A stretch of 64,000 bases of DNA from Prasinococcaceae sp. CCMP 1430 (taxonomy: Eukaryota; Prasinodermophyta; Palmophyllophyceae; Prasinococcales; Prasinococcaceae). Below are positions 27,231-38,751 of the stretch, one piece after another (position 1 is the first letter of the stretch; every line of letters begins with the position of its first letter). The notes below the pieces were generated by a model. It was not told the DNA's origin. It ran no database searches and worked only from the letters and a program-made list of their open reading frames with translations. Position numbers and translations under genes: made by a program. The stretch lies in the NCBI GenBank assembly GCA_013416795.1, contig RQSC01000028.1:549541-613540 (forward strand), given 5' to 3'.

Positions 27231-29736
27231 ATGCGAATCTGCGCGCGTGCAAACATTGACGCACTTTTTTCCCGCGCGCGCGCGTTTATCGGTTGTTTGC
27301 AGGCCAGGCGTCGTTCATCCTCATTTTTCGTGCGCCACAGCGCGGTCCGGACGGCGGGCCCGCGTGCCAATGCGTGGCCAGCGGCCAGGTCACCTTCCTT
27401 CGGGGCGCAGCACCCGCGGCTGCTGGCGGCGACGCGCTCGCCGCGCCGCGCCGCGGGCGGCGGGCCGCAGCCCCTGGGCATCGGGTACAGTCCGCGACGG
27501 CGGAGGAGGAGCTTCGGTTACAATGTGGAGGCGGACGACGAGCTCCCGTTCGACCCCCACGAGGTCGAGCTGGCGCGGCTGGGAGTCGACTGTGGCTACG
27601 AGCGCCTCGGCGCCGGGGCCATCCGCGAGCGCTTCCAAGTGGGCAGGCTACTCGGGCGCGGTGCGCACGCTATCGGGGTGTTTGAAGGCATCGCCAAGTA
27701 CAATGGTGAGGGCACCCACGGCGACACGAGCCTGCGCGCAGGCGACCCCGTGGCCATCAAGATCACCCCGAAACTCCCCGAGCATCTTGCCAGCAGGCTG
27801 AGGCCGCATGCTGTGTCCGCAGACTCGCCAGACGCAGAGGGTGCGCCCGACGCAGAAGAGGTCGCCGAGGAGCGCGCATGGACTCGCTCCGAGTGGCAGC
27901 ACCACTCGATGATGCGGCTGTCCGACGAAGACGCGCGGGAGCACTTTGAACTCGTCGAGGCACCAAGGATCAAACGCGAAGTGGACGCGCTGCTCGCGCT
28001 CAGGCACACGCTGTCCGTGACCCACTTGTACGGGGTGTACGAGAGCCCTGCGCGCGTGTACATCGTGACCGAGCGCTGCACAGGCGGCGAGATTGTCGGT
28101 GATACGTATGAGCGGAATTACACTGAGGTGCAGATCGCGACGATCATGCGCAGCGTTCTTCGGACCATCGCTCAGTGCCACGCCCAGGGCATGATTCACG
28201 GCGACGTCAAGCCCGAAAACTATGTACGTTCTGCCACTGCGCTGCCGAGTGTGCCATGAGCGAGGGCTGGCACGCGTGCTGACGCCCCCTTCTCTCTCTC
28301 TCCCTGTCGCTTTATCTCGCACGCGCACACGCACGCGCGCACATCCGCGTGTAGATGTGGGCGCAGGAGAGCGAGTCATCTCCAGTGAAAGCCATCGACC
28401 TCGGCCTCACGCAGCGCATAGAGAACGATTCCGAGGCTCTTGATACTTCCACAGGCACGCTTGTGTTCATGGCGCCAGAGATTCTCCAGGGCAGATTGCT
28501 TCCAGAGAGCGATATATGGTCAGCAGGCGTGATGTTGTTTTTCCTACTGAGCGGCGAGATGCCGTTCTCTCCCTCGCATGCTGTGACAGACCATGGCGAC
28601 GCCGTCACAGATGGCGCGTCCGACATGTCGGTACCTTCCGACGACGGCGCTGCCGCCGCATGGGCGGAGGCGGCGTTTCTGGACGCAGAACACGCGGACA
28701 CAGAACTTATTGCTGTTTACAAGGCCATCCTTACCAAGGACATCGACGAGCTCTTTCGGCGCCCACCCTGGGACGACGTGTCGGCGCGCGCCGTGGAACT
28801 CGCGCGTTCCATGCTGCAACGCGATCCAAAGGCGCGCCCGACGGCCGAGCAGCTCCTCCGTGACGATCCCTGGCTGAGCGAGTTGAGTAGCACCAGCGAA
28901 AGAGACCGTGCAAAGAGGGGCATCAAGACCGCCGGAGATCTCAGCACTTCAATTGTCTCTCGCCTGCAGGCCTTCGCGAGCACGCCTGCGTTCATGCGGA
29001 TCGCGCTGTCAAGGATTGTGAGCGACCTAACGGACGTGTGGGCAGTCGAAAGCGATTGCGATGGGTCGGAGTGTCGCGAAGCGACGGAGTATGAGGGAGG
29101 GAAACTGCTCAACAGCGCGGCCGCGGCCGCCCACTTATTTGCAACGCTCGATACCGACGGTGATGGTTTCGTCTGCGCGAAGGACATCGAGCTCGGTCTT
29201 CGCAACAGCGGCTTTCGTGTGCTCTCGCACGAGGGCGATGTGCTCGTTCCTTCCTACTTTCTCACGCAGAGCGACTTTCTCGCTGCCTGCCTGCTGACAG
29301 GCCTGTACGACGCTTCGCCCCGAGCCATCGAATCGTGCTTTGAGCATTTCGCCACTGGAGATGGCCTCATCACAAGGTACGTCGCCTTTGGCTTTTGCCA
29401 TCACGCGTTGCGTTCGGCACTGACGGCGCGTGGCCTCGTGCGTATTCCTGCCTGCTGACTGTTGCTGAAACGGGCTTCAATCACTCGCTAAAACTCGCGC
29501 ACGTCGAAATGATCTGTCGCCATGATAGTGGCCAACTCGCCGGGGCGCTTGCAGATGGCGTCCCCCCTGACGAGCTCTCCAGGGAGATAGAGGCGGCCAA
29601 GGCACTTGCTGCGCAAGTAGGTGGTGAGGCTTTCAAAACAAAAAGCGACGGCATCGATCTCCGGGTCTTCAAGGCCATGCTTCAGCACACATGCGATGCC
29701 GCCTCGCTGCAGGTTTACGACACTCGCGTGAGCTGA
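27231..29736 (+). CDS. Ser/Thr protein kinase with EF hand (CDPK-like), DLG variant
   Basis: Three exons, 27231-28223, 28355-29376 and 29529-29736 (donors GTACGT twice, phases 0 and 2), about 740 residues. The kinase domain starts with the glycine loop LLGRGAHAIGVFEG and has VAIKITPK (catalytic Lys). The catalytic loop is IHGDVKPENY, with HGD instead of HRD, and the metal motif is DLG (codon 28397) instead of DFG. The activation segment GTLVFMAPEIL and SDIWSAGVMLFFLLSGEMPF are standard. C-terminal to it, DTDGDGFVCAKDIE is a canonical EF-hand loop; ATGDGLIT may be a second, degenerate one. The kinase followed by EF hands suggests a calcium-dependent kinase. The Arg/Ser/Ala-rich N-terminus (residues 1-95) could be an organelle presequence or partly untranslated. 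An Ala/Glu insert lies between Lys and the alpha-C helix. Confidence 0.8.
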
Positions 29737-30104
29737 CATATGAGCAGCATCGATCTGCTGCACGAAAGAAGTGACAACGGCCAGCACGATCACGACGTAT
29801 GCACACGCGTGCGCACTTCAAATGCCAAGCGCTCTTACACAGGCCCATGCCAAGCGAACCGTAGTCGTCGAGGGGCATAGAGCGCAATAGCGCGTGTCTT
29901 CATTCGCGCACCCTGCGCCGCAGATGGTGCGGTACGCGCGTAGAGATCACTTCAACCACACCTTCATGCTGGCGTGACATCATCAGGCTGCCCTCTCCGC
30001 GCTTGCGGCTCGGCCTCGCGCCGCCTTCGTACGTATGCTGCAACTAGCTCGCGCTGGGAGGTTACGATCATCTGTCCACTCGCATACCAAAGACGATGTC
30101 GTGG
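29737..30104. other. Gap between convergent genes; possible extra membrane exon
   Basis: No confident gene. On the minus strand 29690-29800 reads a hydrophobic stretch, AYVVIVLAVVTSFVQQIDAA, continuing antisense into the last kinase exon. It could be a further exon of the membrane-protein gene upstream, since that gene's last confident exon ends at a GTAAGC donor (30215). I could not connect the two. Confidence 0.4.
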
Positions 30105-32203
30105 TCAGTTTTCCGAAAGCTTCCAGCTGTGCAACCGCATATCGCCAGTGCGTGCTACGCGGCGTGTGTTGCTGCGAGCACATGGTACGTACTCAGGCGC
30201 GCAGGTCTTGCTTACCTTGTGCCGTGTGCGCGCGAGCCGGCCCCTGCGACGCAGGGCTGGGTCGTGCACGTACAGCTGCAGCGCACCCAGGAACGCGTAC
30301 ACCAGCATGGCCACAGGGACCCAGCCTAAGCCCAGGTACGGAGGTGCTGGAAAGAGAAGGATGAAGGAAGACAGCAGTGTGACAAGCACAATTGAAGCTG
30401 TGCTCCACTCCCTGTCGTCCCAGCCCGCGCACTGGCAGGGAACGCGAGCGTGCCGTCAGCAGCGTCAGCAACCCGCACGCTCCTAGGTATCTCTCTCTAC
30501 GCAGGTTGGCACAGACGGCACAGCGCACACGCGCCTACCCCAGCCTGATGATAAATAGAGGGTCATCTGACTCATGATAGCACTGAAAGCAAGATCACGG
30601 ACTCGGCGCACCTGCGTGTCCTGCGTCGCCTCTGTGAGCTGGGAACACAAAAATATGCCAGAGGACGCGTTCGGGTTTGTCCAACAGCTCTCGTTGTAAA
30701 CTGCCCCGACGATTATGTCCGAGTCGAAGTGCGTGACGGGTGTAAGGTACGGCTCCGGGTTGTTGTCGGGATCGTCGCTGCAGGTCTGCCTGTATTGATT
30801 GTAGATGCCAATCATCGTTGAGCATACCTGCTCGAAGCTATCGTACGATGTGTAGATGCGGCATTGGCAGCGCAGAGAGCGGAGCAGACGCTGGTCAGCA
30901 GTGCCGCAAATGCGTGATTGTGTGCGCGGCAGTGACATTCGCCACGCCTCTGGCACACGCAGCGTTCAGGCTCGCGCACGTACACATTGGTCGTCACCTG
31001 TACGTAAAACCTGCCGTTGTCCTCGCCCACCTCGATAGTCGTGGATGGGCTTCCGAGCACGGCCTCGATTTCGACGTCTGCCTCAATGCTCCAATCATTC
31101 CATTGGATGAAATTGGAGGTCTTGAGGAAGTCTTCGATCGCTCTCGATTGAGCTTCCGTAGGAACGTCGAATCTGTAGGTCACGAAGTATTCGCATCCTT
31201 CGGCCCCTCCATATGAAGTGCTGACATCCAGCGACACGTTGAAGCCAGTCTGCTCGCGCACCAGGTTGAGGTACACCTCGGCTGCGTCGACGAGCACTTG
31301 TTCGTAGGCTATGTCGTTGTAGGTGACCATTGTGTTTCGATAGGAGTACTTGTACCAGTTGAGGGCGATAATGATCACCGCAGTTATCAGCCCGCCCACA
31401 AGGAGTCCGACGATGGCCAGTCCCACCATCCGGCCGAGCCAAGGGTACGTCGAGTAGAGTCGCGTGATGGGGTCGTCTCCCACTGAGAGGTGGTGCAGCA
31501 GGTCTTCGGCAGCGCACTCGTATCCCAGGTGCGTGCACAAAGCCGCGTCCTCCTCGGTGAGATATTCCTTTGGCTGTGCTAGCGTGCTGCTCGTCGACAC
31601 TGCGCCTCCGAGCTCGGCTTCTGTCACAACCGCCTTGCTCGCGTGCCGCGCGAATACTTTCAGCTCAGCTCGAGAGAGAGTGTCCGAATCTATGGGCCGC
31701 CTGACACGGTGAAGCATCTTCTGTGCGTCGATCACATGCTTCTCTGAGCGCTTACGCGCTCGCCAGCAACGAAAGGGCGCTGTAGGTCCAATGACAGGGC
31801 CCTTCGTGCGCGTTGCGATGATGAGCCACCTCATGTCGTGCCAAAAACCGATTGCCTGCCGACCCATGAAGCTCAGAATAGCCGCAACACCCCCTGGAGG
31901 CGGAGCCATGGCCGTGGGAATTGCTGAACCCGTGCGACCAAGCGTCGCCTCGTGTCCTGGCACAGGCGCGGCGAAGCCGGGTTGGCTCGTGGCAGCGTGA
32001 TTGTAGACACTACCGTCGTTCCTGCGACGCACGACATTGCCTGTTGTTGCTCCCACCTCCTGCTCAAGCACCTGCTTCGCGCGATGGACGGCATCGGTAC
32101 CGATGTCGCCCACAGCTACGCCATCATCGTAGCGGCCGTGCCCGCGACGTCGTGAGCCGCGCAGAGAGCCAACAATGTGCGACCAATACGGGGCAACTTT
32201 CAT
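30105..32203 (-). CDS. Multi-exon membrane protein, family unknown
   Basis: The start is probably the ATG at 32203. A basic cytoplasmic half of about 260 residues leads to a strong membrane segment (MVGLAIVGLLVGGLITAVII). It is followed by an extracellular-looking region with cysteines and sequons (FNVSLDVSTSYGGAEGCEYF). An intron near 30900-30990 joins it to CQCRIYTSYDSFEQVCSTM and a stretch with YNESCWTNPNASS. A second intron near 30440-30570 leads to a hydrophobic hairpin (IVLVTLLSSFILLFPAP, VPVAMLVYAFLGALQL). The last confident exon ends at 30216 before a GTAAGC donor, so the 3' end is open; unspliced, the frame stops at 30105. I do not recognise the family. It resembles algal plasma-membrane or vesicular proteins only in general layout. 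Confidence 0.6.
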
Positions 32204-34561
32204 TGCCCGATCGTAGCACAAGAAAGGCTGCGGGGCTCGAGGTGTCAGCAACAGCCTGGAACAGGGCCAGCACGCGCTGCGCTGCACACGCGTAGGCGCT
32301 CCTGTAGGTATATCGCTCATCAGTACACGTTCCCACTGGCACAGGCCTGCGTGTGTATCTACCACGCACCGTCACCCAAAGAAAACCCCAAGGCAGCGTC
32401 TTGACCGGCCGGTTCGACCTCTCTCCTCCGGGCACGGTGTTTGAGAAGGACGCGAGCTTAGGTTCAGGCAAAGGCGGCGCTTGTGATGATGCGTCCTCGT
32501 CGGAGCGCACGCTACTTTCGGACTCGCCGTCGTCAGCAGCGTAGGCTGGCCCAGCAAACAAAACAGCTGTGGCAATAGCTATGGGATCAGCATCGGCGGT
32601 CCGCCTTGCGTCCCACGGTAAACTTCTGCCGCCATCGCTGCCGTTCTTTTGCGCGCCGTTGAGGAGCTCGCTTTCGCGCATCGCAGAGCGCATAGCGGTG
32701 TACGAGAATGAACAGAGCGCGGCGGCCTCTGCTTCGCTGAACGTGTCCAAACTGGTGCGGAGCGAGCGTATAGACTTGAGGGCCTCGCTCGAAAAGGCCG
32801 CACCCAGCGATGGCGGCAGCCGGACAGCTGGCGTCGCCACTGCTTGTGGTTGTTGCTCGCACTGTGCCGTCGCAGAGTGCCCGTCGGGCTCGTCTTCGTT
32901 GCGTTCATCCACCGTTCCACTCGCGTCCTCCATAAAAAAGCTCACGGCACAAGTGCCACCGGTGTCGTCGTCCGCGGCGCACATGACTTCAATAGTTACC
33001 GTGATTGTGGCGTCCCTCATCGGGAGCATTGACATGCGGCTGAACTCAGCCGCATTTACATCAGTGTCACGACCGAGTTCATTCTCAACCTGAGGTTCCG
33101 CACCTGTCTGGCAGCTGTCACTGGCGACGGCGACGGGAGTCGGTCGTACGCCTCGCTGCTGGAGGCGGTTGCTCGATAGTCGGACGGGGCGGCCCTCCGC
33201 GTCAATCAGCGACACCTGTCGATGCACCTTCTCCTTCTCGGCGTCACGCCTATTGAAGGCAAGCGAGCAGTGCACCACCTCCGTCCCACGTTGCTTGGCT
33301 TCCTCCATGATGCTGATCGTCTGGTGCAGCATAATGCACTCAACAGAACGGTAGGCGCACTTGAGGAAGCTATGGGCGCCCGGGCACCGTCGTTCGAGGG
33401 GAAAACTGAGCGCCCCGTCGCTGCAGTGCACGAAATCGCATCCCACGTCGAGCAACGACAAGACACCCGTATTGTCGGCGACTCCGCCATCGATGATAGA
33501 CACCTCGAGGCCTGCGTACAGGCCATCGAGGGTGAGAGGATCAAATGCGCCCGGGACGCACGCGCTGGCTGCTACAGCGGCACCTAGCGAGCAGCGGTCC
33601 GCGAGCTCTCGCGGAAGCGTGTCGTACACGACCGGAGCCAAGTACACATTCGTGTCATGTATCGTCCGCAGCTCGCCAAGCTCGCCCATCCAACCACCGC
33701 TGCTGAAGACGAAGCGATGACCCGTGTTGAGCGTGCACCCCTGCACCAGCAGCAGCGGCACCTTGTTGCGGCGGAGTGCATTTTGCAAACGAGGCTCCGA
33801 CACCATCTCCTCAGTGATGTGCGTCGGTCGCGGGTCGCGCAGCTGCGGCTCGAGTTCCTCGAACACCTCGCCGCTGCTGCCGCCGCCACTGGAGCTGTCG
33901 CCTCCGCCCGGCGAAGCCTCGCCGACAGGCCCCCCGGCTGGAAGAATGCGCAGCGCTCGCAGGTGAAACAGCTGGAGCGGCAGCGGCGCGCCGTCTTCGC
34001 AGCGCACCTCGCGCCGCCTGCGCCCGCCGCCCCCGAAGCGCCTGCGCGCACCAGTCCGTCCGCGCGCGGCCTCGGGGTCGTCGTGGCGCCTCCTGCGGTG
34101 CCGCAGCGCGCGCGCGAAGAGGCCGCCCTCGATGAGCCTGCCAATGACGGGGGAGCGACTGCCAACGCGCGCGGTCACGGCCGCGGTGCTTGGCGCGTCA
34201 AGCAGCATGCGCCACATCAGGCTGTTGCTGCAGAATCCGGTGACGTCCTCAATCAGCTGTCGCACGACCCCTCGGTAGTCCTGCGCATGTGGCCAGTGGA
34301 AAGACATCCGGAGTCCAGGACTGGTCAGTACCAGGCACTGCGCGCGCCAACCACTCTCTCGGGGGCGCGGCGGCGGTGGTGCGTGCTCTCGCCACTCACC
34401 TCGCATGTGATCTCTGCATCCTTTTTGCTTTCGAGCAGGTTGCGCAGCAGCAGGTAGAGGTGCGCGCCCACGATGGCGCCTCCGCTGACGCAGCTGATGA
34501 CCTCGACGTGCCTGAGCGCGTCGGCGTCGGCGAGCCGCGCGAGGGCGCCGAGGTGATAGAG
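32124..34561 (-). CDS. Patatin-like phospholipase
   Basis: Acyl hydrolase of the patatin fold with a Ser-Asp dyad. Two exons visible: 34561-34400 and from 34337 downward (donor GTGAGT, acceptor GCAG, phase 0). Exon 1 has LYHLGALARLADADAL and the nucleophile elbow ISCVSGGAIVGAHLY. Exon 2 carries the catalytic Asp in SIIDGGVADNTG, preceded by SACVPGAFDPL, both typical of patatins. Extra regions include an Arg-rich loop and a long acidic, Ser-rich C-terminus. An upstream exon with the glycine-rich oxyanion motif must exist (exon 1 opens mid-fold) but was not found. The 3' end is uncertain: the frame runs to 32124 and would overlap the membrane-protein start by about 80 bases, so an intron near 32380 may end the gene earlier. 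Confidence 0.75.
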
Positions 34562-36240
34562 CTGAGTGCGCGGACGAGGAGGGTACGGGAGCGTGTTGTG
34601 TGTGTGTGGTGGTGGTGGTGGTGGGTGGGTGGAGTGGGGTTGACGCGCGCGCGCCAATTAGCACCAGTCACGTAGATGTGCGGAAATGTGACGCACGCAT
34701 TGATCATGATTGATGCCTTCTTTTTGGGGGGTGGGGGGGCGCTGCTACGCAGCTTGCAGAGCACGCATGGCCTCACGCAGGCTGGCGCGTCGGCTGGGTG
34801 ATCTGCGGGCCACATCACTGGCGCGCGCGCGCGCTGGTCGTGCGTCTGCGTGATCTACGAACGCATGCGAGAGCCCTGCAGGGCCTGCCCGCTCAAGCTG
34901 TCATCTTTTGGACGCGCGTGCTTGCGAGGCGCCACGTACCGTAGCGCGGAAGCCACCGCCGCTGAGGCACAGCCCGACACGCCGCCCCTTGCCCGCATTC
35001 TTCGCGGCCTCGCCCGCGCTCACGTCTTCTCCCGCGGCCGGCATTTGGTCCCTCCGTTCCAACGCCCTAGCTCGCTCGGGGGGTGCAGGCAGGTGGCAGC
35101 CTGTGTGTGGTGCGGCCGCTGCGGACGCTGCTGCTGCGTCGCCGCCTTTGCTTCAGTACCCCCCCCTTGCGCAGAGGGCGCGTAGAAGGATACTCCCACG
35201 CGAGCGCGTTGCGGCCGCTCAGCCGCGCCGCGCCGCGACCCTGCCCCCCGACGCACTCGCAAGCCCACTCTCGCCGCCTTGGGAGAAGATCGTCTTGCTG
35301 AGCGTCTCAATGAAGAGCTTTCGCGCGCTGAGTGGGGCGCGCCGGCCACGGGCAGCGCAGCGCGCGGGTCGGAGGGCGGGGGCTGCGCGCGGGGCGCTCC
35401 CTCCGACGTCCTCTCAGCACCCCCGCCTCGACGCCTCGGAGGTCGGTCGTGAGCGGAGCTGATCGGCGCCCCGTCCGAAGGTCAAACGCACATTGCAACG
35501 AAAAAAAGGTGCGCCACAAAAAAGAGAGAGAAAAGCTGCCTGCAAGAAATGCATGCAATTTGATCAAGCAATTTAGAACTTTAGGAGCATCGGCATCAGC
35601 ATCGTCCTCGGCGGCGCCCACCGACACACAAGCACGCGGCATCGGCATCCTAAAATGCATCTACTAGTCTCGAAATAGAGAAGGTCAAAACGAAGAGGAA
35701 AACGCCGCGGGCGTCATGCGCACGCGCCGTGATGGGAAAGCGGGGGACTTTCGCAATCTACGTCAATTCGAATTGGAGCGGGCGGGTGGAAAAAAAAGTC
35801 GAAGGGTGATTGATTGCAACAGTTCGGCGAAGCGTTTTCAGCTCTTCTTCCACCCAGGGCGGATGTTTCTATATTCTATAAACCCTAAGTGTCTATACCC
35901 AAAATGCTCGATTTTGGTCGTGGTGGGAACTTCGTGGTGAAAAAGAAAGGGGTTGACGCGAGCCAACCATATCGGAAACGCGCGGATGGGATGCGCCGGG
36001 ACTCGACGCGACGCGACGCGACGCGGCGCCAGATCGCAGAGCGCGCGGGGCGCTACAGGCGCCGCGGGGGCGCCTGGGCACGCGCACCCCGCTCTCGCGC
36101 GGCCGCAGCGGCAGCGGGGAGCGAAGGAGGTCACGCGCCTCGGCTGCGCGCCCTCTCCGACTGGNGCGGGGCGCCGGGCAGAGGAGGCGCCGACCGCGGC
36201 AGCGGCGGGCGCCGACACTCCCGCCGCCCCTCCTCCGCGG
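34562..36240. other. Spacer with unassigned exons and a telobox
   Basis: About 1.7 kb. It should hold the missing 5' exon(s) of the patatin gene (-) and the promoter of the dehydrogenase gene (+). On the minus strand near 35230-35310 the reading KLFIETLSKTIFSQGGESG looks protein-like but I could not link it. GT-rich repeats lie at 34600-34632. An AT-rich island (35480-35960) contains AAACCCTAA at 35880-35888, about 350 bases before the dehydrogenase start. There is an N at 36165. Confidence 0.5.
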
Positions 36241-37654
36241 ATGGCCTCGATCCTACTCGTCGGCGGGACCGGCCGCGTGGGCACGGCCGCCGCGTCGCAC
36301 CTGCTGCGGCGGTCGGGAGACGTCCGCGTCACGCTCGCTGGCCGCGGCGCCGAGGGCAGGCGCGGAGCGGGCGCCGCGTACGAGGCGGCAATGGACGCGG
36401 GAGGTGCGTTGGCGCGGGCCGCTGCCGGCGCCCGCGCCGCCTGCCTGCCAGCCATGCGACCGCCCCTCTCTCGTCCGTCGCTCCTCTCGCGCGTCAACTG
36501 CTGACGCGCCGCGATCGCCTCCCTCTCTCTCCTTTGCCGCAGGCCCAGCGGACAGCAGCCGCGTGGCGCTGCAGCGGCTCGACCTGGACGCCAGCTCCCC
36601 CGAGCAGCTCGCGGCCGCCGTGGCGGGCTACGACGCGGTGCTGCACACGGCCGGGCCCTTCGAGAGCGACGACACGCGGCTGCTGGAGGCGTGCATTGCC
36701 GCCCGCGTGCCGGTGTACTGCGACGTGGCGGATCCCATCGAGTACCTGGCCAAGGCGCGCGGTGAGGAGATGAACGCGCGCGCGGCCGAGGCCGGCACGA
36801 TGGCGCTCTGCGCCGCGGGCGCCTTCCCAGGCCTAAGCAACCTGCTGGCCGCCAAGCTGGCGCGGGACCTCGCGCCTGCTCGAATCGCCGACGTCGACTT
36901 CCAGTACTTCACGGCGGGCCTCGGCGGCTCGGGAGCGGTCAACCTGCTCATCACGAACCTGGGCTTCGGCGCGCAGCTGCCGCGGTACAGGGGCGGCCGG
37001 TACGCGCCGGCGCGCGAGGCGGGCGTGGGCGGCGGACGCGTCGATTTCTTCCTGAGCGAGGCCGACGCCAGCTTCGCGCGCGTGGGCACGCGGGACACGT
37101 GGCCGTGGCCGTTCCCTGAGGCAGCCACCGTCGCTGACCACCTTCGCATCAGCGGCGACTCCAACGCGTCGATGGGCACCGCGCCGGACATCTGGAACGC
37201 CGTGATGCGCGTCATGTGCGAGCGCCTGCCGCGCGACTGGTGGTCGGACGAGCGCTTCAGCGCCGCCTTGGCAGACTTCAGCAGGCCGCTCGTGGCGCTC
37301 ACGGACGCGGCGGTGGGCGAGACGCATTGCATGCGTGTTGACGTGCGCGCCGAAGACGGGCGGCGCGCCTCCGCCGTGCAGGGCCACGACAGCTTCAGGA
37401 GGTGCGTCGGCCAGAGCATGGCCGAGTTCGCGCTAGACCTTCTTGCCAGGCGGGGCACCAACTTGTTCTCGCCGGGGGTGCGGTGTCCAGAGGGCTTGTA
37501 CGAGTGCCAGGGCTCGTCGGAAGGTGCCGGCGAGGATCGTCCAGGAGCGTCTGCCGCCGAAGCGGCGGATGCCCTGCTGGAGCGGCTATGCTCAACGCCG
37601 GGCACGTTCACCTACGCCGTTTCTGTCGGGCAGGTCGACGACAGCGCGCTGTGA
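36241..37654 (+). CDS. Saccharopine dehydrogenase-like NAD(P)-binding protein
   Basis: Two exons, 36241-36403 and 36543-37654 (donor GTGCGT, acceptor CCGCAG, phase 1), 424 residues. The N-terminal Rossmann motif ILLVGGTGRVGTAAA is followed by AVLHTAGPFESDD and VYCDVADP, typical of saccharopine-dehydrogenase-like reductases. AGAFPGLSNLLAAKLA resembles the GxFPGxSN motif of the cyanobacterial and plastid members. These proteins are mostly uncharacterised, so lysine degradation should not be assumed. The start codon sits in a CCGCGGATGG context. The sequence just before the ATG is Ala-rich and contains an N (36165), so a longer presequence-bearing N-terminus is possible. Confidence 0.8.
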
Positions 37655-37710
37655 GTCTTTCGGCGAATCCGTCCATGTCGGCGGGCCTGGAGCGCATCTG
37701 CTGCTGCAAA

Positions 37711-38080
37711 GGGTGCGATTACAGTGCAAGAAGACGCAAGCGCAAGGTTGCGTAGCGCGCGTGTGTAAGATCTAGGTTCGTGTGTGAGAGCGAGCTATCC
37801 ACCCGCAGCGCGGCTGCGAGAGCGGCGCCTTGGGTGGTCGTGTGTGTGCACGCCGCACGCGCGGAGCACGCATGTCGACGATGAACTGTGCAGGCCGTCG
37901 GCAAGGACCCGAAGGACCTTGTCCGTCGGCCAGCGGCTTGGGTCCGTCTGCGTGACCCGGTTGGTGAAGAGGTGATCGATGTCGGCTATGGAGAACCTGT
38001 GCGTACGGCCCAGGGTGTCGAACGCCAGCGGGAGGAACTGGATCCTGTGTTGCGCGCAGATGTCCGCGTAGCGCTGGCGG
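37711..38080 (-). repeat. Retroelement 3' end, left inverted copy
   Basis: Inverted, high-identity partner of 40415-40777. On the minus strand it encodes the element's C-terminus (RIQFLPLAFDTLGRTHRFS, HLFTNRVTQTDPSRWP, VLRVLADGL) to a TAG stop, then about 85 bases of 3' UTR ending at CTGTAATCGCACCC. The F-x-P-x-x-F-D-T-x-G pattern is common at the ends of LINE-type pol proteins. Identity is highest over the terminal 200 bases. Confidence 0.85.
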
Positions 38081-38159
38081 TGGGCCTTGTAGAGGCGCTC
38101 CAGGCCCGCCGCGGTGAACGGGTTCGTGCCTGCCATGTCGACCTTGGCTGACGGATCCG

Positions 38160-38751
38160 TGATCTCGTCTCGCGGCGCCACCCAAGGATGCGCCTTCGGG
38201 TCCCTCCTGCACTGCCTGGTCTCTCGCGAGCCACTGATGCAGTACGTCACCGAGATCCGCAAGTAGACAGTCATTTACCTGATGACCTACCCCAGCACTG
38301 CCTGGTCTCTCGCGAGCCACTGATGCAGTACGTCACCGAGATCCGCAAGCTGGACCCCGACGCCATGGTCCTCTCCATCATCGACGACGTCGCGACGGTC
38401 TGCGACGGCGCCAAGGTCCCGCTGGCCAAGGCCACGGATCTGCTCAACGAGGCGATGGCCACAGTGGGGGTGACTTACCACGGTCTCGACTCTGACAAAG
38501 TCGTCACCTTCCGCCCCCACTCCGCCTTCCACGGCAAAGAGTCGACCGCGCTACCCCCTCCTCCACTCTCCACCATCCCGACCAAGCCTTCCGTCGAAGA
38601 ACTTCGGGCCTTCATCTCGCTACTGGCGGCTGAGGAGCCCAAGTTGGAGCGGCGGGCGGCGGCAACGAATGGCTCGCAAGGCAGTCAGCAACGTACACAC
38701 ACGATCGCCCCAGGCGCCGCTCTCGCGGCAGCGCTGCGGGCGGATAGCTAG
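38160..38751 (+). pseudogene. Reverse transcriptase palm fragment, broken
   Basis: Plus-strand remnant of an RT palm. SSRGATQGCAFGSLLHCL fits the conserved RT block usually written GxxQGxPLGxLLF, and VLSIIDDVATVCDG followed by VGVTYHGLDSDKV fits the catalytic xxDD block and its downstream K. A 55-base segment (38209-38263) is repeated at 38295-38349, and the first copy runs into a TAG (38264), so the frame is disrupted. The first catalytic aspartate region is missing. Confidence 0.7.
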